Origin: Undaria pinnatifida
Lineage: Eukaryota; Sar; Phaeophyceae; Laminariales; Alariaceae
Direction of reading: 5' to 3'
NCBI GenBank assembly: GCA_012845835.1
Contig: JABAKD010000028.1
Location: 10,879,741 to 10,943,740, forward strand
DNA length: 64,000 nucleotides
Part shown: piece by piece, positions 46,901 to 54,879 of the stretch
How positions within the stretch are numbered: the first letter of the stretch is position 1
Layout: each line of letters starts with the position of its first letter
The notes under the pieces: model-generated
Seen by the model: only the letters and a program-made list of their open reading frames with translations
What the model was told of the DNA's origin: nothing
Database searches by the model: none
Translations under genes and position numbers: made by a program

Positions 46901-49590
46901 GTAGGGAACAGGGGTGGGTCGAGGTAGTTTGTAACAAAAGTTCTCAAATCGTTTTTTAGGATATATATATATGTTGGTTGTTTTACGACGGTGTTTTTTT
47001 TGTGACGTATGGAGTACATACCTGGTACATGTTTTTTGCCGTCCATTATCACCGGTTATGTTGCTTTGTTTGGTATATACGTGTTTTTTTTGCCGTCCGC
47101 TCTAACCGGCTACCTGGTATGTATTTTTGTTTCTTTGATTGCTTTTTTTCTGCCTTTCTTTGTTGTTTTTTGCCGGGTTTTTTTGCGCTGTTTTCCCGGG
47201 GGGGGGTGTCCGGCGACCATTTAAAGGTGGCTGTGTTCCGTGTGGCCGACCTGTCGGAGCCCAAGCGCCGGTTCAAGGTCGACGTCAACGCACAGCAGAG
47301 ATACCTCACGGGGGGGGTGGTGATGTGCACGTGAGTTTCAGGTGGAGAGGGAGAGAGAAGGGGGGATGAGGAGGGGAGGGAAGGGGGGGGTGTAAATCAT
47401 TTCATGCGTTGCCGTACTCTTAACATTGACCCCCGAATTCCGATATTGCCGGGACGGAGCGCCTTGGGTTTTCACCATCCTGGCAGGCATCGCGCGCACC
47501 AAGCGGGGGCGGGGGGGGCGGGGGTATTGGCTTCCAGGAATCTGTATACCTGACGGCGGGGGGTGGTGATGTGCACCTGGTTTTCCTATGTAGAGGGAGG
47601 GTGAACGGGGGAGGGGGGGGCGAGGCGGGGGGGCTTAGCTTCGCCGGCTGCGGGAATCAATATGTGTACTCATACGTAGTACCTGGCGTGTATTATGATT
47701 TCTGGTACAAATGTACAGCTCTAGAAAGTTGTCGCATTTTTATTTTTCACGGGTTTTTCCGTCTGACCTCTTACCTTACCCCAGTCGCTACCCCACCCCC
47801 CCGCCACCACTACCCACACGTTGTGCAGGGATGAAGCCAACCCGGGGTTGAACATGGTTGTGGTTGAAGGGGGACCGAAGGCGGTGCGCGCCTATGTTAA
47901 GCTCATGACGCGCCGCATACGCTGGGGGGAGGAGGAGTACGGAGGGGGGGATTCAGACTCCGACAGGTGGGGATGAGAAATACACCTGTATGTTGTCTAA
48001 AACGAAACAAGTAAACGCCCCCCCCTCCTTCAGCTTTTAAAAGTTGACACGAAATATGTAGTATGTTGTGTTTTTTCGTTGGCGCTCCCATTTTTTTGTT
48101 ATTTTTTGTAAGCGCCGCATACGCTGGGGGGAGGAGGAGTGGAAAGGGGATTTAGACTCCGATGGGTCAGGAAGAGAGGCAGTGATCCGCACGATGTGGA
48201 TAATGTTTGCCGGGTGGGATCTGTATGATACAGCTGTTGTATATGCAACATCTCGAAACGGCAAGTACAGGGTTAGCATGATCTAGATCGTGATCTGTCC
48301 GATGTGTGAAACACAGCATGGTCTAGATCGTGATTTGTCCGATCTGTGAAGCACTTGAATGATCTATGGATCGTTTGCGCACATGTTTGCCGGGTGAAAT
48401 CTGTAAGATGCAGCTCGTGTATATGCTACATCTCGACACGGTAAATACAGGATTAACACGATCTAGATCCGTAATCTGCCCGATGTGTGAAGCACATGCA
48501 TGATCTAGATCGAGATCTGCCTGATCTGTGAAGCACTTCCATGATCTAGATCGTGGTCTGTCCGATCTGCGAAGCGCTTACATGATCTAGATCGCGATCT
48601 GTCGGATCTGTGAAGCACTTACATGATCTAGATCGTGATCTGTCCGATCTGTGAAGCACTTAGTTGATCTCGATCGCGATCTGTCCGATTGGTGAAACAC
48701 TGGTACCCTCGTTAACCTTGATGCTGCTCCTCCCCCCCTCCCCCCCCCTCCCCCCCCTCCCCCCCTCCCCCCTCTTGCTTACCCACCCACGCGTATGCTT
48801 TTTTTCTGGCCTTTCAGCGATGCGGAAGCTGCGAAACCCGCCCTGTCTGGTAGCATGTGCGAGCTTGTTTGGCAAGGGTCTGTCCAGGCGCGGTCGTTCC
48901 CGGCGTTTCGATTCCAGGTGAGAAGAAGTACATGTATGCTCGCATACCACACGAAACAAATGTCCGTCTAATATCATACCTGGTACCTGGTACGTGGTTT
49001 TCGACGGGTGGGAAGCGTTTCGATTCGGGGTTGGCAAATGCGTTTGCCATACGAAAGGTCCGTGTATGAAAGCGTGCCACGACAAGGATGGCAACTTTTG
49101 GCTGTTTTTTTTTCCTGGCTGTCCTGAGCTGAGGAACTACCGTACCCAATATGGACCCAATATGGTTTGGAATTCCATGCGGATGTGTTTATGCTGTTGT
49201 TCCGTGTTACAGCTAGGCCATGAGGTTGTAGATTGTGTCGAGTTAATGGTGGATTTTTTTTCTCGATGTCAGTGTGTGGGTCAAGAATAGAGGCACTCAA
49301 GCGAGAAGAGCAGCCTCAAAAAAATTAGGTGTGCCCACTCATCCACCCACCCACCCACCCACCCACCCACCCGCTCAACCACCCACCCACCCCCCAACCC
49401 CCCTCCCCACCCCCACCCCTCCCCCCCCTTGTGGCAGGAGTGTAAGTCTCCCGAGACGGCTAGAAGAGTGCTGGAGGAAAAGGGTGTGGCGCACTTCTGG
49501 GACATGGTGGTCGCAAGCGCCAAATCCGCGAGAGAGTCCGCAGCAGCCAGCGGGGGAATGATGGGCGCTTTCTCGGGAGGAGGGTACTGA
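34978..49590 (+). CDS. PRPF3: PRPF3, U4/U6 snRNP-associated splicing factor (12 exons)
   Basis: Exons: 34978-35421, 35914-36050, 36805-36928, 38860-38973, 39446-39772, 40998-41287, 44488-44563, 46388-46564, 47227-47330, 47829-47966, 48818-48917, 49438-49590. All are GT-AG and phases close to 728 codons (727 aa; human 683). Landmarks: [13 protein letters not shown] and [36 protein letters not shown] (about residue 365); [93 protein letters not shown] with [22 protein letters not shown]. These give the Prp3 region, then the C-terminal ferredoxin-like domain that binds U4/U6 RNA. Prp3 stabilises the U4/U6.U5 tri-snRNP. The first exon is Ala/Pro-rich and I find no PWI domain. The start is uncertain: an acceptor-like CAG stands just before the ATG at 35053, so an upstream exon is possible. 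Several exon ends are duplicated in the next intron (see findings). Confidence 0.94.
36926..36960 (+). repeat. Triplicated splice donor, 13-bp period
   Basis: CACGGTAAGCCGC is repeated so that GTAAG occurs at 36929, 36942 and 36955. The first keeps the phase needed by the next PRPF3 exon; use of the second or third would shift the frame by 1 or 2. Confidence 0.85.
37075..37240. repeat. R1-related repeat in PRPF3 intron 3
   Basis: gggggcgtactcaggtgttg, tcatttgaccattgaccgcg and ctttcgagacagagcac match the sequence at 62777-62850, just before the long right-hand R1 copy. A decayed R1 core (cccgtagtcggtt, accatggacggtc) follows. Confidence 0.55.
37330..37410 (+). pseudogene. Decayed copy of PRPF3 exon 3 (3' part)
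   Basis: gtgaggctggcgcgaatgct, gaccctcgaggtcgacc, tgggaagcaatggtcacaac and ccccaccttcaacaagtaac track the real exon 3 segment at about 36849-36935 closely. At the old junction it reads CAAGTAACGGTCAG instead of CACGGTAAG, so the donor has lost its context. Confidence 0.75.
39015..39300. repeat. (GGT)n and GTTGGT repeat in PRPF3 intron 4
   Basis: About 285 bp of GGT and GTT triplets directly before the exon 5 acceptor region. Long Val/Gly or Thr/His reading frames across it on either strand are repeat artefacts. Confidence 0.9.
40315..40980. repeat. Minisatellite with CACTAAACTGGGTCCCCG-type units, PRPF3 intron 5
   Basis: Roughly 650 bp of degenerate units of about 16-19 bp built around GCACTAAACTGGGTCCCCGC, with variants GTACCGCACTAAAC and GGGCCCTGCACTC. 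It runs to within about 20 bp of the exon 6 acceptor. Confidence 0.85.
41305..41480. repeat. R1 repeat just after PRPF3 exon 6
   Basis: G-run, gagggtgtactc, tatggccgtcgtccatagac, cctcgcacccctgcatgccg and ttttcaccgaccgtgtagac match the R1 series. It lies 20 to 190 bp downstream of the exon 6 donor at 41288. Confidence 0.7.
41697..41812 (+). pseudogene. Copy of PRPF3 exon 6 3' part, frame retained
   Basis: After a TAG acceptor-like site (gatgtag, 41694 region) the sequence reads GTGTACTTGAGAAAG then CGGAAGAGGATACGCCGCAC, giving [20 protein letters not shown], against [20 protein letters not shown] in exon 6. It is one codon shorter, without frame loss. No donor follows at the matching place; the frame goes on to a stop at about 41812 (LDPLD end). 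It could be a dead duplicate or an alternative last exon. Confidence 0.75.
41885..42345. repeat. Tandem repeat, 146 bp x 3, PRPF3 intron 6
   Basis: GCGGAACGGCGATAAGAGC recurs at about 42017, 42163 and 42309, with AGATGATGCCCA(A/G)TC and TCGGCTTGT(T/C)A segments spaced alike. Confidence 0.85.
42397..42525. repeat. Short inverted repeat pair
   Basis: GATGTCGGTTGACGG at 42397-42412 is matched on the other strand by GCCGTCAACCGTGACATC at 42508-42525, with about 95 bp between. It may be a tiny inverted-repeat element in PRPF3 intron 6. Confidence 0.55.
42770..43104 (+). pseudogene. 3' end fragment of a LINE-type retrotransposon
   Basis: The frame starting at 42811 reads [20 protein letters not shown], then [24 protein letters not shown] and [11 protein letters not shown]. 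The C-x(n)-H-x-x-x-x-C pattern and the ending resemble the C-terminal end of non-LTR reverse transcriptase proteins. No reverse-transcriptase core is present upstream, so it is 5'-truncated. It inserted in PRPF3 intron 6 on the sense strand. Family assignment is from memory. Confidence 0.6.
43934..44288. mobile_element. Inverted-terminal-repeat element (CCCGA-rich), copy 1
   Basis: Left end AAGGCTTTTTCACGGGTC; right end ACCCGTGGAAAGCCTT, its near-perfect reverse complement. The interior has GACCCGACCCG units, a C-run and CGACTCGACCCGCGGG. Related copies occur at 44815-45067 and 46110-46335, so it behaves as a small non-autonomous DNA-element family. I cannot see a clear target-site duplication. 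Confidence 0.65.
44815..45067. mobile_element. Inverted-terminal-repeat element, copy 2, with (CCCGA)n
   Basis: Shares TCGCGGGTCGGATCG at the left and GGCTCAGTCATGACCCGTGA plus AAAGCCTT at the right with copy 1. The internal CCCGA pentamer has expanded to about 70 bp (44885-44955). Confidence 0.6.
45540..45675. repeat. (ACA/ACT)n trinucleotide repeat
   Basis: ACAACAACG, ACCACC and ACTACAACTAC triplets within PRPF3 intron 7. Confidence 0.85.
46110..46335. mobile_element. Inverted-terminal-repeat element, copy 3
   Basis: Has CGCGGGTCGGATCGGGTCAG, CTCGACCCATGAGGTTTCCA and the right end GGGTCATGACCTGCGAAAAG plus CCTT, matching copies 1 and 2. It ends about 50 bp before PRPF3 exon 8. Confidence 0.6.
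46676..46881 (+). pseudogene. Two extra copies of the PRPF3 exon 8 end and its donor
   Basis: GAGAAACGTAAGCTGCTAGA...GAGTTGCAG|GTATTT (donor 46722) and AAGAGGGACAAGAAGAAACG...GAGTTGCAG|GTATTT (donor 46882) repeat the true exon end (donor 46565). Spacings of 157 and 160 bp show a tandem triplication of exon end plus intron start. Both extra copies keep an intact frame and donor; the AG sites before them are weaker, so inclusion would be low or absent. Confidence 0.85.
47370..47515. repeat. R1 repeat after PRPF3 exon 9
   Basis: G-run, ggtgtaaatc, catgcgttgccgtactctt, gacccccgaattccgat, gccgggacggagcgccttgg and gttttcaccatcctggcagg match the R1 core. Confidence 0.65.
47541..47580 (+). pseudogene. 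Decayed copy of PRPF3 exon 9 end
   Basis: GTATACCTGACGGCGGGGGG then TGGTGATGTGCACCTGG repeats AGATACCTCACGGGGGGGGT then GGTGATGTGCAC|GTGAG at 47300-47335. The GT donor has become CT. Confidence 0.7.
48109..48168 (+). pseudogene. Decayed copy of PRPF3 exon 10 end
   Basis: AAGCGCCGCATACGCTGGGG, GGAGGAGGAGTGGA and GATTTAGACTCCGATGGGTC repeat the exon 10 end (47908-47968, donor 47967). Here the donor position reads GATGGGTC, so the splice site is degraded. Confidence 0.75.
48260..48705. repeat. Tandem repeat, about 42 bp, GATC-rich
   Basis: Units of CATGATCTAGATCG(T/C)GATCTG plus TC(C/G)GATCTGTGAAGCACTTA repeat about eight times in PRPF3 intron 10, ending close to a C-rich tract (48727-48775) and the exon 11 acceptor. 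Confidence 0.85.
49335..49425. repeat. (CACC)n tract before the last PRPF3 exon
   Basis: CCACCCACCCACCC and C-rich sequence serves as a long polypyrimidine-like tract ahead of the GGCAG acceptor at 49437. Confidence 0.8.
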
Positions 49591-49810
49591 AGATCGCCCC
49601 CCCTCCCCCCCCGCCTACGTTTCTGAAGCGGGCGGATGCTGGACAGAACTCTCTCCCCCCCCCCCTCTCCCCGGGTTACTGAAAAGAGGGGGAATACTGA
49701 AGAGAACACCCCCCCCTACCGCCACCCCCCCCCCCCCCCGGGGGCTACTGAAAAGCGGGGGGATGTTGAAAATACCCCCCCCCCCTACACGGGTTACTGG
49801 AGATCGCCAG
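49573..49810. repeat. Repeats of the PRPF3 stop-codon segment in its 3' flank
   Basis: GGGTACTGAAGATCGCCCCC at the stop codon recurs as GGTTACTGAAAAG (about 49673), AATACTGAAGAGAAC (49692), GGCTACTGAAAAGC (49743) and GGGTTACTGGAGATCGCC (49790), separated by C-runs. Confidence 0.75.
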
Positions 49811-51615
49811 CGGCGATGACGGTAGTGGAAAGGGGGAGGGGAGGAGAGGGCCAGTATACGGGTGAAGAGGATGCAAGATCTTTACTTTCTCGGACTCGAG
49901 GGAGTATTAATATTTTGATTTGGAGAAGAGGCATTTTTCCGATGTCGTTAGTGAGAGAGTGGGCGAGTGGGGGTGGGAAAGGTCTGGGATGCGGGCGGGG
50001 ATTACGCGGTTTGCTCGCGGACGAGGGCGCACGAATCGAAAGCTTCGGGTTCGAGCTATTGAAATAGGTACTTGTGGGTGACACCGCAGCTGGTCAAGCG
50101 GAGTTTGTTGCAAAATATTCCTTGCGATGGCTGTCGGTGGAAAAGGGAGTGGCACGGTGCTCAGCAACACCCAGCACGTGACAGGCGCCAAAAGTCTCTT
50201 GTGATAATAATTATTGGAGCTTACGTTCTTTTTTGTCGTCTTGCAAAGTTAAGACAAGCCTCGGACAACTTACACCTGTATGCTCTACGAGTAGGTACCC
50301 TGTGCGTACCCCGTGTTTTTTTGTACATGAAAACTGTTTATTTTATGGAAGACGAAAGACTTCCGCATCGCCCGAATGAAAACACGGCTAGATCCTGGTA
50401 TAGTAAGCAATGATACGGAAGCTCGAAATCGATTCTCGGATTGGACACCATGTTTCAGAGTCAGGCTGAGCGCCCACTGTTTGTAATGTAGGGGAAACCC
50501 GCTCGCCTTGTGGGCAAGCCTTGACCTCGCAGCCTCTTTCTACGACACTGATATTGGTTTCCTTTCGGTTCGATGCACGTCCTGGGCACACCGTGCACCT
50601 CTCAAGCATTGCGACGAGCGAATACAAGCTACTAATTTCGACGCCTGACAGCTCGGTGAGCACCCATAGCAGCCTGGCTGTCGTATATACATCTGAGCTC
50701 TCGCATCCCCCAGCTGTTTCTTGATGCTTGGTACAGCGCTAGCAAATGAGAGCTGGCCAAGAGATGAAGCCAGCTCGCCCCGAATACAACAAGCTTCCTG
50801 CTATACCCCGGAAGACATGTTTCTCCGGGATTGGCTCGTCACAGCCCCCGTCTCCCTGCCTGCCAAATGAGTGTCAACTTGAAACCCCACTTAAACACTG
50901 CTGCTACAAATAGGACGACCATAACAGCAACATCCCGCGGATTAATCCAGGGCCGACAACTGACTACAATAACATCCGCTAAGGGGTGCTGTGGGTTAGC
51001 TGGACTTCACGGCTCATATATGACGTGGAGCCAAGCATATTGCTTGGAGCCAGGGCTGCGCAAGGGGGGGTACCCCCATTTTTTCGCTACTGTTTTAACT
51101 ATTCGCACTCGAGTGACTCGGTGTCCTCACTGGCAGGACAACAAAAAATTTAAGCATTTTTTTCGGCGCAGCGCGTAGCCCACCACTCCTCCATCGCGTA
51201 TTCATATCGCACAAAATGTAACAGCAGCACGGAAGCTTCGTGAGATCTCGCTATAAGAACGCGGGTCACTCGCGCGAGTGACCCCGAGCCACCCTGCAAA
51301 AAAAAGGGCTCCCGAAGTGACCCTCATACCGTTACGGTAGCATCTGGTGGGCCTTGGGTGGCAGAGTAAAAACCGACTGGCTTTTTTTAGTGAACCCCAC
51401 ATATATATATACGAGCCACGAAAAACGCAGCCGTCAGATGCAAGATGCAGAAATCCCCAAAGTATCGCACTCAATTGTAACTACTACTACTGCTGTGCGT
51501 AGTCCCTACAGGCAGCAGCAGTAGTAGTAGAGGTATTAGTAGTAGTAGTAGCAGTAGCAGTAGCAGTAGCAGTAGTAGTAGCAGTAGCAGTAGCAGTAGT
51601 AGCAGTAGCAGTAGC

Positions 51616-51691
<76 letters not shown>

Positions 51692-51732
51692 ATAATAATA
51701 GTAATAGTAGTAGCAGTAGTAGTAGTTGTTGT

Positions 51733-51779
<47 letters not shown>

Positions 51780-52006
51780 CTAGTTACTGTAGTAGTACTA
51801 GTAGTAGTACTACTAGTAGTAGTAGTCAACCAAATATCTACTTGCTTGGCGACTCGCACATGGATGGGTCGCCCCCACGTCCTCAAAAACTCCGCCCTCC
51901 CCTCACCGGATATTCGACTTGCAGGATTCACTTACTTGACAAACTGATGCATTTCCTTCCACAGCTGTCAGATTTTGTCCCCCGGGCTCAGAAACGGGTT
52001 TTATAG
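49811..52006. other. Intergenic after PRPF3, no gene recognised
   Basis: Contains a 22-bp perfect palindrome at 51263-51284 and the long (GTA)n array. No coding frame with a known motif was found. The PRPF3 3' UTR should lie at the left edge. Confidence 0.5.
51515..51835. repeat. (GTA)n / (GCA)n array
   Basis: About 320 bp of AGT and AGC triplets, broken near 51690-51735 and 51780-51800. Tyr-rich (minus) and Val-rich (plus) frames here are artefacts. Confidence 0.95.
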
Positions 52007-52198
52007 TTTCCGCGCACAGACTGCCTAACATCACCCTGTTGACCCTGATAGCTACACTGTAGTTGCAAGGGGAGTCGCCGACCTATAGGATATCCTTAAT
52101 GAGGACACACAACCCGTAATACGCGCGATCGGAGTATCACACGCAGCTTGCCAAGATGAGTTTCGACAAAATATTCGATCTCACAGCTGGAGTGTATT
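52007..52198 (+). repeat. Duplicated 190-bp module with a conserved start, copy A
   Basis: TTTCCGCGCA, ACATCACCCTGTTGACCCTG, GGGGAGTCGCCGACCTATA and AATGAGGACACACAACCCGT lead to ATG at 52156, with frame MSFDKIFDLTAGVY. Nearly the same block is at 53327-53510. After GTGTAT the two copies diverge. It looks like the 5' end of an unknown gene or element. Confidence 0.75.
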
Positions 52199-52361
52199 TT
52201 TTTTTTAATAAAATAACTAGCAATAATCACGAATTATTCCTGACAGCTGACAGCAAGATGTATGTGCAAAACGGTTTCTACCATTTTGAAATTCTGAAAT
52301 GCTGTGCGTTAGAAAAGAAAAAACGTAGCCAGCAGGAGATATGCACGACCGGCCTGGACCT

Positions 52362-52575
52362 GGCACATCGTAGACTGACTCCCGATTTCACTTTTTTTTA
52401 TATGTTAAACTTTCTGGTGGAGGCATGAATTGCGTCAGCTGTGATATATGCGTGTACCACCTTGGGTTGTGTGTGTTTTTCCCTGGGGTATTCCTCAGCT
52501 CCAGAGTAACTGGAGCCTATCCTGTGACCCCACGGACTTGATTATTATGCGAGTTAATGTGAGAACAACAACAAC
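52362..52575. repeat. R2 repeat, inverted partial copy
   Basis: GACCTGGCACATCGTAGACT, GGAGGCATGAATTGCGTCAG and ATGCGAGTTAATGTGAGAAC are the reverse complement of the R2 3' part at about 10630-10830 and 11575-11775. Confidence 0.7.
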
Positions 52576-53326
52576 AACAAACAACAACATGCACCAACCA
52601 GGGATACGAAGCTTAAAAGCACTCACTCTAATAATAATAGTAGAAGGATATTCGATTTATATCGGAAAGGCATCTACGCTACATTGTCGGAGGGCAAAAA
52701 TATTATTAATAATAATAGTAAGTTTCTTCACGTATCACCCCACCCACCCATTAAATGTGACCTGCTGGTGGTAACAATGTGTTACCTGGTATGTAATAAT
52801 TATATAGACACATAGATAGACCTAGACTGTGTATGTCACCGAAAGTTTTTCCATTTCTATATTCTAGTACACACAGTGCATGCAGTACGTAGTATGGGGA
52901 TTTCAGTGCGAAACGGAGCTTGACATTCGTATTTTCGTGAGAACGAAACGGAACATTAAATTTTTCAGTTATCAATACTTCGAAGTATTAGTAGTATAGA
53001 CTATAGTTGACAGCAGTGCGTTGATGGTTGATGGTTCACCTTTCTTATCAATTTACAGTGAGTGGCAGTTACAAAAAAAGGGCACAAGAAGAGCACCTCG
53101 AATATGATGAGCGTTGGTCGCAATCACGACGCCACAACCCTGCCACACGATCTCCGAAGTCATTGACTGCGTGTCCAGAGCAGTCCGAAGCCATTGCTGT
53201 GTCCAGAGCAGCAGTGCCTTTACGCCAGACAAACCAAGCAAGGATACGGTGAGCAAGCACCGAAGAGGCCGTGATTTGTTGTCGCTTCTCCCGAGCATGA
53301 TACGAGTACATGTTACTGTATGTTAT

Positions 53327-53510
53327 TTTCCGCGCAGACTGACTAACATCACCCTGTTGACCCTGATAGCTACACTGTAGTTCCAAGGGGAGTCGCCGAC
53401 CTATATCCTTAATGAGGACACACAACCCGTAATACGCGCGATCGGAGTATCACACACAGCTTGCAAAGATGAGTTTCGACAAAATATTCGGTCTCACAGC
53501 TGGAGTGTAT
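53327..53510 (+). repeat. Duplicated 190-bp module, copy B
   Basis: Matches 52007-52198 with few differences; the ATG at 53469 gives MSFDKIFGLTAGVY. A (GCT)n run follows at about 53622-53672. The frame continues to about 53705 with no known domain. Confidence 0.75.
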
Positions 53511-53623
53511 GTTTATGTTTATGATGTACCAGGTATGTTCTTTCTTCTTCAATCTGATTCGGACGGACGTATTTCCAGTTTGACTTGTAATCGAGCTCAA
53601 ATCGAATTCGCCGCTGTTTTAGA

Positions 53624-53666
<43 letters not shown>

Positions 53667-53705
53667 ACTGCGGTACACCGCGCGTTCGTTGGCCAACAAC
53701 TGTAG

Positions 53706-54879
53706 TTACTATCCGTATGTTATCGTAATGACGAGCAACCGCATCCCCACCTCCACGAGACGTTTTGCGACACGCTGCCATTCAGCTGTTGGACCAACGT
53801 CCGACCCACGGAGGATGGGCGAGCGCGTTTCAGGTGTTTCCTGTTTTTTTTCGCGGTGCTACGCGTGGTGGCGTAGCGGTGGCCGTGGTGATGGCACCCC
53901 ATGCAGAAGTTAACCGTTTTTGATATCGTGTCGGTGTTTATTTCGTCGCGGTAGGGTGACGGCACCAGGGTACCGCCTTTTGGTTTTACGCTTTTTTGTT
54001 TAGATTGCCACTTGACACATCACGAGTACAAAACGCGACCAACGCCATAGAGCCCTCCCAGGTTGTTTGGAGATTTTGATTCCGCGATAGATAATCGCAC
54101 ACACTATCTGCCGACAGCAGTCTCTCAGATTGTCTCGAACCTAACGCCAATTTCGCTCGCTCGCCGTCGAATATGGTACGTACTTTGACGCACGGCAGTC
54201 AAACAGAACGACGAGAAGAGGAACACCAATCTGTTGGCAGAAGCAGAGCTACTATTGTGGCGCCTTTGCGGAGACAGGCGCGCGCGTCAAGTGGCTATAA
54301 TAAACCTGGCATGTATTGGACAGTAGTATTGTAGTACAGTAGTACCAGCCAAACGTATGAGCTGTATGCGCGTGGTTGCTTTTTTTCCCGATTTTGCCCC
54401 CACACGCCCTTCCCGAAAAGAACAACCCCACACGCCCTTTTCTACGAAACTCTTTTGGGCAAGAACTCGTTTGGAACATCAACATTTCGAAGATCGTTGA
54501 AGCAAAAGAGGAGGGACGTGGCGTGACAAGTAGGCCAAGTTTGAGCAGGGAGGATGCACGTCTTTATCGGATTTCCGTTCGGCCACAATTGATCTCTACC
54601 GCCGCCAGACGCTATGCATGCTGTAGACGTACTATGTATGCACTGCAGTGTGTAATACGTGGTACGTGGTCGTTTTGATGATTTCCCGATATCACTCACC
54701 CGATAAGTCCTTTGCTCATCATCCCCCGCCCCTTCCTGTCTTCCTTCGGACAGGTGAATTTTGCTTCTGGATTCGACAACGCGAAGACTGAAAGCGGGAG
54801 GACACGACTCGTGCAGCTATAGACTACTTATTTTACAGGTTCAGAGTGCAACCAGGGAGGGAGAGACAGTGCGACAACA
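53706..54879. other. Upstream region of the unrecognised repeat-protein gene
   Basis: No gene recognised. The last few hundred bases before the ATG at 54880 should hold its promoter. No obvious TATA box. Confidence 0.45.

Noticed and set aside
51536-51947. Poly-Tyr (minus) and poly-Val (plus) ORFs
   Set aside because: Translation of the (GTA)n array.
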